Shown here in pieces: positions 8,290 to 13,271 of a stretch of DNA of 13,271 bases. The notes beneath the pieces are model-generated. The model made no database searches and had not been told where the DNA came from. It worked only from the letters and a program-made list of their open reading frames with translations. The position numbers and the translations under genes were made by a program. The stretch's first letter is position 1. Every line of letters starts with the position of its first letter. This stretch comes from Pelagophyceae sp. CCMP2097 (lineage: Eukaryota > Sar > Pelagophyceae), in NCBI GenBank assembly GCA_026770575.1, contig MU657201.1:372802-386072 (forward strand), read 5' to 3'.

Positions 8290-10240
8290 AAGGTCCTATC
8301 AACGAGGACCGCAGGCGGACCATCTACGGGTCCGCGTGGGGCCGTCTCCGGGTAAACGGTAGAGGCCAGACCGTCAACAGGTCCATGGCTCCGAAGACCG
8401 TCTCCGAGGGCCGTCTCCGAGGGCCGTCTCCGAGGACCGTCTCCGAGGGCCGTCTCCGGCCCAGTTCAAAGGTCCAACCCGGCAGGCCCGTCTTCGGACC
8501 GTCTTGAGCTCTTTCGGACCATATCGGGTCCGCACGGGACCGTAGAAAGTCCCCACGGGACCGTTGGAGCCGTCTTCGGGTCTCGAATCTGGCCCCCAGT
8601 CGGCATGTCCGCATCGGTCCTAAGCAGGTTCGCAGAGTCGAGGCCGTTTGGTCTCCGGGCCGTCTCCGCGCCTCCGGGCCGTTTACGGGTCCGGAGCCCG
8701 CCTCTCCTCGGGTCCAAATAGGGCCGTCTCTGCCCTCGTCGAAAAGTCAAAGGCGAGATCTGACGCCCGTTTTCGACAATCTTCGGCCAGGCACTCCCCT
8801 GCCCGTCTGGGCAACGCAAGGGCCGCGACTGAAGAGGACCGCACACGACCCCGAGGTCCGTACGTCTCGGACCTTGCTCGGACCAGAACCGTCTCCGGGT
8901 CATTGGACCTCGGACCGTACAAGGTGCCCCGTCTACGGGTCCACACAGGACACGGAGACCATATGGACCTTGGTCGGACCGTGTCCGTGGAAGACCGCCG
9001 TAGGTCCCATGGTTGCAGGACTGCAGAGGGTCCGCAGAAGAGGCAGAGGACGGGACAGAACCCCCGGTTGGACCGTCTACGGCCCCGGCCCGTCGAGGGG
9101 GCGCAGCCGGCCCGCCGAGCAGAACCCCCGGTTTGACCCGTAGACGGCCCTTTCTTCGGCCCTGCTCGGGCCGTCGAGGGGCCGCGGTCCGACTGTCAAA
9201 AGGGGGCCGCGCAGGACCGTCTCCGGGTCCGGACGGGACCGTAGAACGTCGTCTCCGGCCGTGGGAAGGGACGTCGCAGATTCACGTGCCCGTCTAAAGG
9301 CCCTTCGAGGGGCCGCACGGGGCCGTCCAAGGTTCGCACGTCCCCGTAGAGGACCGTCTTCGGCCCTCGTCTTCGGCCCGCGTCGGGCCGTTTACGGTCC
9401 GCGGTCGGCCCGTCGAGGGGCCGCGGTCGAACCTTGTATCCACCAGCCCCGAAGCCCGGCGACCCCTTTTGTGTGTGTGTTTACGAAAAGGTTGCTCTTG
9501 GTCTGCCCTGCGTTTGCACAGTCCGCACTGCTAAGGCACCAGTCGAATCGTCTCCGGCTCTGGCCAGACCAGATCCGCAGTCGGCCCGTCTCCGGCCCCG
9601 GTCCGACTCGAGAAGGGGCCAAACAAGGCCCGTACCACGTCGGAACGGGTCCGCATTGAGAGCCGCCCCGGTCGAGCGTCTCCTGGCGTCTACCGGGTCC
9701 GCGCAGGACCGTCTTCGGACCGTCTACCGGGTCCGGCCGGACCGTGCTCCGGGTCGAAAAAGGACCGTCGCAGGTCCGCAGAGGTCTTGCGTTTTTGTCG
9801 AGCATCTCCAGGCGCGGCCCGTCGACCAACGAAGCCCGTCAGAGGCTTCGCAGTCTCTGGACCGCCTCGGGCCCACAATCGGAGGACCGTGTGTCGACTC
9901 TTTTGAAGGACCGTCTCCGGGTTGCACGCAGGGCCGTCGAGGTCCACGCAGGACCGTCTTTGGCCCTCTCCGGCCCTCGCCGGACGTCTCTACGGGTCCG
10001 TTTCGGAATCCGTTTCGGGATCCGTTTCGGGCGCTTTAGTTTTGCCGTGTCTGACAACGTCGCCACGGCAAGGTCCCTATGCCGACCCCTTCTCAGTTCA
10101 AAACAGGTGCACAGGCCCGTAGAGCGCCGTCTTCGGCCCCGGCTGAACCGTTCAGGGTCCGAAAGAGGACCAGGCCCCGGGCCGTCTCCGGACCGTCGTC
10201 TCGGACCGTCGAGGGGTCCGCATTCCCCGCGCAGCACCAA
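8290..10240. repeat. Dispersed GGNCCGT-word region inside intron 2
   Basis: Words GGACCGTCTCCG, GGGCCGTC and GGGTCCG recur every 10-40 nt, again mostly in plus orientation. GGACC and GGTCC often face each other as GGACCGTCTCCGGGTCC, which can pair as a small hairpin. Open frames here are Arg/Pro/Gly-rich shadows. A short GT dinucleotide run sits near 9470-9481, and TCCGTTTCGGGA repeats occur near 9998-10030. Confidence 0.75.
8401..8459. repeat. 13-nt tandem array, about 4.5 copies
   Basis: TCTCCGAGGGCCG starts at 8401, 8414, 8427, 8440 (copy at 8427 has GGACCG) and 8453 (partial). Confidence 0.95.
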
Positions 10241-10432
10241 AGGGCGGAGCGGCGCATCGGCCTTTCCGGCCTCGGCCGCCCCAAAAGCCGAGTGCGCCAC
10301 GGATCGACGCACTCTCGGTTTGTCGGGGCACGGGGGACTCTGACCGGCGGTCTCCGTCCTCGAAGCCCGTTTCCAACGGGTTTCTCGAGGCATTGCTCAA
10401 ACGTTTCGATAAGGGTTGGCGCGTCGGCGCAC

Positions 10433-10495
10433 CTGCTGTCGATCTTCTCCGCCGCCAGCAAAGCCACGCCGTCCACGCGCGAATCCGCGCCGCGC
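10433..10495 (-). CDS. Exon 2: short exon of the helical-repeat protein
   Basis: About 21 residues including DSRVDGVALLAAEKIDSR, matching the second helix of a family repeat (compare LFDAVAAHASKKMHL in exon 3). The acceptor is GGTTTTAG|G. The donor is a good match at AGCAG|GTGCG, splitting the Arg codon AG|G. Joined to exon 3 this gives EKIDSRWQGRELASAAWA, which places a complete first helix after the second helix of the previous unit, as the repeat requires. An in-frame TGA lies just upstream of the acceptor region, so an intron (or a break) must separate this from exon 1. An alternative acceptor at CCCAGAG has the same phase and would add a few residues. Confidence 0.5.
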
Positions 10496-10593
10496 CTAAA
10501 ACCGCATTCCAGGCTCTGGGTCAAGTTTCACCAAAGAACTTGGCGTTCAGTCAAGTTTCACGAACAAATTTGGCGGCCCAACGTTGCAAAGAC
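10496..10593 (-). other. Intron 1 (approximate, about 98 nt)
   Basis: A separation between exons 1 and 2 is required by in-frame stops at about 10551 and just upstream of 10524. Boundaries are tentative. The interval contains a 30-nt-period direct duplication (10521-10545 and 10551-10575), each copy starting TCAAGTTTCA and ending TTGGCG. Confidence 0.4.
10521..10575. repeat. 30-nt-period direct duplication in intron 1
   Basis: TCAAGTTTCACCAAAGAACT at 10521 and TCAAGTTTCACGAACAAATT at 10551 are each followed by TGGCG. About 21 of 25 positions match. Confidence 0.8.
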
Positions 10594-10952
10594 GGCCCGC
10601 GTCGCCCCGTACCGGCCGCCGCCCCCGGTGTCCGACTCTCCGCGTTCGCCGGACGCGCGGCGGCCCCGCGGTATTCGGGCGCCGGATTGCGCGTTTGTTT
10701 CGCGAGTCTATGAAGAGCCGTGGCCAAGTTGACTGCTGTAAAATCCGTTTTATGCCTTTCGAAGTACGCGAGAACCGCCTCCCCGCCCTGCAGCGCCACC
10801 AGCTCCTTGTTCAGCCGCACGGCCGTCGTCTTTGCTATTCCGGCAGAGCGGACGCGCGCGTCCGTAATAGCGGGCCGTCGCACGTGCACATCCGACACCA
10901 ATCCCCGCGCGAAACGCTTCACCGCGCGCCGCGCCGGCGGAGCGAGCAGCAT
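10594..10952 (-). CDS. Exon 1: presequence and N-terminal region of the helical-repeat protein
   Basis: The ATG at 10952-10950 opens MLLAPPARRAVKRFARG, rich in Ala and Arg with no acidic residue before Asp21. This is typical of a mitochondrial (or plastid) presequence. Residues 47-54 read LNKELVAL and residues 70-85 read DFTAVNLATALHRLAK, which resembles the N-terminal motif of the OPR/HPR/FASTK-like proteins of algae and alveolates, with His81 in the position of the repeat Trp. After residue 88 comes a Pro/Ala/Gly/Arg-rich linker. The frame stays open to a stop at about 10551. I end the exon at 10594 because a GT there gives the phase 2 needed by exon 2, but the donor context (GGGCC|GTCTTT) is weak. 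The frame is open upstream of the ATG to at least 11012, so an earlier non-ATG or spliced start cannot be excluded. Confidence 0.6.
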
Positions 10953-11204
10953 GCGACCGGCCGCGCGAGGAAGCCGCGCGGGCTCGAGGCAGCGCGGCTC
11001 TGGAGGACGCACGGTTCTCCGTCCCGAGGCTCTCCGTCCCGAGGCTCTCGGGTCGGCTCGACGACGCTCGGCCGCCTCTTCGGCGTGCGCGGGCTGCGCC
11101 CGAAGCGTGCGGGCTGCGCCGGCCGCGTCGGCCTGGCGCAGGAGCGCTGCGCGACCGAGGAAGGCGCTTCGCTAAGCATCATAAGAAAACCCGCGAAAAT
11201 ACCA

Positions 11205-11218
11205 TATACAATTGTATA
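11205..11218. promoter_or_regulatory. 14-bp AT-rich palindrome in the intergenic island
   Basis: TATACAATTGTATA is its own reverse complement. It sits about 255 nt upstream of the ATG at 10952 inside the only AT-rich patch of this gap. It could bind a dimeric protein or act as a TATA-like element. Confidence 0.4.
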
Positions 11219-11357
11219 CCGCCCCCCCCACGAAAGTGACGAGACGGCCCCGCGCCCCGCGGCGCTGCGACCCTTTCCAGAGGTGCCCCCACTCGGGCGC
11301 GTCCGACTGCGATCGAGCGATTCCTCCCCGGATCGTCGCCGGGAGGATGACATTACA

Positions 11358-11377
11358 GCTCGGCCTCGAGGCCGAGC
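11358..11377. other. Perfect 20-bp GC palindrome
   Basis: GCTCGGCCTCGAGGCCGAGC is exactly self-complementary and is followed by AATATATGGG. It lies about 140 nt downstream of the Sel1 stop codon. A hairpin in the 3' UTR or a protein-binding site are both possible. Confidence 0.8.
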
Positions 11378-11516
11378 AATATATGGGATCGGTCGTCGGT
11401 CGCGCTCCTTGGCGGCGCCGCGGGGGCTGCGGCCGGGGTCGGAGATGCGGCGCCGAGATGGCAGCAACGCGGCCTTTGGATCAACCGGAGGCAACGCGTC
11501 GATTCCGCGGCCTCGG

Positions 11517-11753
11517 CTACACTCTGAGCGCCTCCAAATTGCGGACCGCCGCTGTGGCTTCGGCGGACCCTTGGGCCGCGGCGCGCTTGTATAGGCGCAG
11601 TGCCTCGCCAAGGTCCTGCGGCGCGCCGAGGCCGTGTGCTGAACACACGCCGAGCATGAAGAGCGCTTGTGCATGGCCCTGCGCCGCGGCGAGCCGTAAC
11701 CACTTCACAGCTTCCTCGTGCGACTGGGCCACGCCCACGCCGTTGTTGCGCAT
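11517..11753 (-). CDS. Sel1-repeat protein, 3' part
   Basis: The frame ending at a TAG (11519-11517) encodes about 78 residues with Sel1-like (TPR-related) repeats. NGVGVAQSHEEAVKWLRLAA is followed by AQGHAQALFMLGVCSAHGLG and then APQDLGEALRLYKRAAAQGS, matching the family pattern A..LG..Y..G.GV.qd...A..W...AA.qG. Sel1 repeats form alpha/alpha solenoids that scaffold protein complexes, and no specific function can be given. The ATG at 11753 lies inside a repeat, so it is not a natural start. The frame upstream reaches a stop within about 60 nt, and the preceding half-repeat is in another frame (see 11746-11784). The gene lies on the same strand as the helical-repeat gene, 565 nt upstream of its ATG. 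This may be the terminal exon of a gene whose 5' exons are off-window or unrecognised, or a pseudogene fragment. Confidence 0.6.
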   Translation of the reverse strand: MRNNGVGVAQSHEEAVKWLRLAAAQGHAQALFMLGVCSAHGLGAPQDLGEALRLYKRAAAQGSAEATAAVRNLEALRV

Positions 11754-11784
11754 GAGGATATCCTCGCTCGGCTGCGCGTCGGTA
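11746..11784 (-). pseudogene. Preceding Sel1 half-repeat, out of frame with 11517-11753
   Basis: Read from 11784, a different frame gives YRRAAERGYPHAQ, a good second helix of a Sel1 repeat (compare WLRLAAAQGHAQ downstream). It is followed after one base by the frame encoding NGVGVAQ. A normal Sel1 unit would have about eight residues between AQ and NG, so roughly 23 nt seem missing, with a frameshift. CAGTAG immediately before TAC could be a splice acceptor. A small deletion in a decaying gene, or an assembly error, are both possible. Confidence 0.5.
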
Positions 11785-11881
11785 CTACTGCGCGGCGGTC
11801 TTGTTGCTTATCTTCACGCTGTCCCCGCGATGATAACTCATTCCAAGATTGAACTGACCTCGAACGTGTCCTTGCGCACAG

Positions 11882-12179
11882 GGCCCCGCAGGGGCCGAGA
11901 GCCTACTACTATGTAAGCATTGTATGGCTCCCTAGCATTGTTCCTGCCTCTAGAGATCGTTCCGGGGAACGTTCCCGAGAGGCCTTTTTCTGTACTATGT
12001 CAGAACACTCCAATAAAGGCAACGCTCAGGGCCCTGTAGGGGCCGGCGGCTATTACTATCTAAGGTTTTTTTGGTTCGTAACTGTCAAAAGAACATTTTT
12101 TCAGACTGGTATATTTTTGTTCGTTGATTGCCATGATTGAACTTACCGGCTCGTTCTCGCATAGGGCCCCGCAGGGGCC
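11882..12179. repeat. Three diverged repeat units with a GC hairpin core
   Basis: Hairpins at 11882-11896 and 12165-12179 (GGCCCCGCAGGGGCC) and 12030-12044 (GGCCCTGTAGGGGCC) have 6-bp stems and 3-nt loops. Each is followed by CCTACTACTATGTAA, GGCTATTACTATCTAA or CCTATTACTTTCTAA. Spacings are 148 and 135 nt. GATTGAACT precedes the first and third. A fourth, unrelated hairpin, CGCAGC-ACAAC-GCTGCG, lies at 12273-12289. Confidence 0.8.
11965..11976. promoter_or_regulatory. 12-bp palindrome resembling a heat-shock element
   Basis: GGGAACGTTCCC is self-complementary and sits in GGGAACGTTCCCGAG, which fits alternating nGAAn/nTTCn blocks for three units (the last is GAG). It lies about 180 nt upstream of the Sel1 fragment. 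The match is short and may be chance. Confidence 0.2.
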
Positions 12180-12629
12180 GGCACCTATTACTTTCTAATT
12201 TTTTTTTTTTAAACTTGTGAGATCTTTTGTTTGTCGTTGATAATAACTTATTTATTGTTGTCAGGCTTGACGCGCAGCACAACGCTGCGTATGTCGCGTG
12301 TACAGATTCCAATTTTTATTTTTATTTTTCGCCGTTTTTTTTTCAGCGATAGTTTTACATTGACGCGAGGCTGTAGATCGATCCCGCGTGGTACCCTACG
12401 AACCCTCCCGTGCGTTTGCGCGTGTATGTCGGTGCAAGAGGTATTTGGGAAGAGTAGACTCTCTCTGTGGAACGCCGAAAACTATAAGCTTGCGGCGCAG
12501 AGCAGTACAATAGAACACCAAAAATGAAAAAAGGTATGTAAGCCGTTTTTGAGCCTATAGACAGGCTCCAGCGGTTGTCCATAACGACCAATGAACAACT
12601 GCGCGCGCTCTAAGAAGAGCAGCTGTTTT

Positions 12630-13271
12630 GAAAGCAACTGCAACAGAAAACGGCTGCGCCGTCTGCGGCGGCTGCGCCTCAAACAACGAAATAAGACAAC
12701 TGCGCGGCTTGCTGCGGCTGCGCCACTTGAGAAACTGCGCCGTATTCGTCAGTTGAGACACAAACAGCGGCAAAAGAAGGCTACGCCAACTGCGGCGGCT
12801 GCATAAGGCGGCTGCGCCGCCTACGTCGACACCATAAAGCAGCTGTGCCTCATGCTGCGCCTGCGCCTCCAGTAACGATAAAAGGCGGCTGCGCCTCGTG
12901 TGGCGGATGCGTGAGGCTGCTGCTTCAGCTGCAACGTATGAACCGCGAGCAGCGGTACAAAGATGTGGCTGCGCCGCAAGAGTCGGCTGCACAGCCAGTA
13001 ACAGCAAAAGGCGACTGCGCCATCTGCGTCGGCTACATAAGGCGGCTGCGCCGCCAACGGCATTAGCATAAGGCGGCTTCGCCAAATGGTGTGGCTGCTC
13101 CGTCAGCAGCGGCAAAAGACGGCTACGCCGCCTGCAACGGATGCGTGAGACGGCTGTGCCGCCTGCAACGGTTGAAACACTAGCAGCGGCAGCAAGAGGC
13201 GGCTGCGACGCATGAGGCGGCTGCGCAGCCAACAGCGGCAAAAGGCTGCTGCGCCGCCTGCTGCTGCTGCG
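12630..13271. repeat. Imperfect GGCGGCTGCGCC-type repeat running off the right edge
   Basis: GGCTGCGCC or close variants recur at about 12652, 12677, 12716, 12810, 12890, 13044 and 13244, often preceded by GCAAAAGGC or CATAAGGC. The full form GGCGGCTGCGCCGCC (12807-12821, 13041-13055) is an inverted repeat with 6-bp arms. The repeat keeps long frames open (for example 228 codons on minus), Leu/Arg/Ala-rich, which I do not regard as a gene. Confidence 0.8.

Larger units (their letters stand above)
7634..10432 (-). other. Intron 2 (2799 nt), filled with GGNCCGT-type repeats
   Basis: Bounded by donor CAG|GTGCG and acceptor CTCAG|G, both phase 2. It contains the GGNCCGT-word region (8290-10240), a 13-nt array, a 14-nt array, a 27-nt duplication and a short GT tract near 9470-9481. 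No coding sequence resembling the host gene or a transposase is visible inside. Confidence 0.6.
4315..10952 (-). other. Gene model: split 37-residue helical-repeat (OPR/HPR/FASTK-like) protein gene, 3' end not found
   Basis: I join four minus-strand exons: 10952-10594, 10495-10433, 7633-7174 and 4482-4315. Donors and acceptors follow GT-AG, and all acceptors are AG|G. Phases agree: 359 nt (phase 2), 63 nt (phase 2), 460 nt (phase 0), then 168 nt. The joined protein has its signature Trp at residues 190, 227, 264, 301 and 338 and the preceding Phe at 180, 217, 254, 291 and 328, each exactly 37 apart. The family (octotricopeptide, heptatricopeptide and FAST-kinase-like repeats) forms helical-hairpin solenoids that bind RNA in mitochondria or plastids. 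Organelle targeting and RNA binding are inferences here. Exon 1-2 junction and exon 4 end are uncertain. A C-terminal RAP domain, frequent in this family, was not securely found, so the gene may continue toward position 1 or be truncated. Confidence 0.7.
10953..11516. promoter_or_regulatory. Intergenic region upstream of the helical-repeat gene
   Basis: This gap between the Sel1 stop and the ATG at 10952 should hold the 3' end of one gene and the promoter of the other. It is GC-rich with one AT-rich island (about 11173-11218) and two perfect palindromes (11205-11218 and 11358-11377). The promoter role is inferred from position only. No experimentally defined motif can be assigned. Confidence 0.35.
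11785..12600. other. Stretch without a supported gene, containing a GC-hairpin cluster
   Basis: AT-rich tracts including poly-T runs (about 12199-12210 and 12333-12342) alternate with short GC hairpins. Frames below 100 codons exist on both strands but none is recognisable, and no upstream Sel1 exon was found. Confidence 0.5.

Noticed and set aside
7132..8355. 407-codon plus-strand frame
   Set aside because: Antisense to exon 3, whose minus-strand translation has a clear 37-residue family signature. The remainder covers the 27-nt and 14-nt tandem repeats.
10584..11594. 336-codon plus-strand frame
   Set aside because: Antisense to exon 1 and to the intergenic region, Arg-rich and without a recognisable motif.
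12555..13241. 228-codon Leu/Arg/Ala-rich minus-strand frame
   Set aside because: It follows the GGCGGCTGCGCC repeat and has no domain or start context. Plus-strand frames are open over the same repeat.

Overview
This is eukaryotic nuclear DNA, most likely from a GC-rich unicellular alga or alveolate such as a dinoflagellate or pelagophyte. That assignment is inference. It rests on spliceosomal GT-AG introns, acceptors followed by G (AG|G), a 37-residue helical-repeat protein family expanded in those groups, and very repeat-rich non-coding DNA. No bacterial gene arrangement, rRNA, tRNA or CRISPR array is visible. Most long open frames in the window come from tandem repeats and low stop-codon frequency, not from genes.

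The main gene lies on the minus strand, from an ATG at 10952 down to about 4315 and perhaps beyond. I reconstruct four exons: 10952-10594, 10495-10433, 7633-7174 and 4482-4315. They encode an Arg/Ala-rich presequence, a family-like N-terminal motif, and then a run of OPR/HPR/FASTK-like repeats with a W-A-F signature. The signature Trp falls at residues 190, 227, 264, 301 and 338, exactly 37 apart, and this register holds across a 2.69 kb intron. The product is predicted to be an organelle-targeted RNA-binding protein. Its C-terminus, where a RAP domain would be expected, is not securely found. Upstream on the same strand (11784-11517) is the 3' end of a Sel1-repeat gene that appears frameshifted.

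The two large introns (about 2.8 and 2.7 kb) are filled with repeats. Intron 2 holds arrays of GGNCCGT-type words plus 13-, 14- and 27-nt tandem repeats. Intron 3 holds a GTGGCAAGGTCC-type minisatellite with 15-, 45- and 77-nt order, and a long fold-back near 6793-7062. The left flank (1-2340 and 3840-4140) carries the same GGNCCGT words. It also holds a candidate non-autonomous element of about 0.7 kb (3124-3819) with 19-bp perfect inverted ends and TA at both ends.

The right end (11820-13271) has no gene I can support. It contains a cluster of short GC hairpins embedded in AT-rich DNA, then an imperfect GGCGGCTGCGCCGCC-type repeat that runs off the window.
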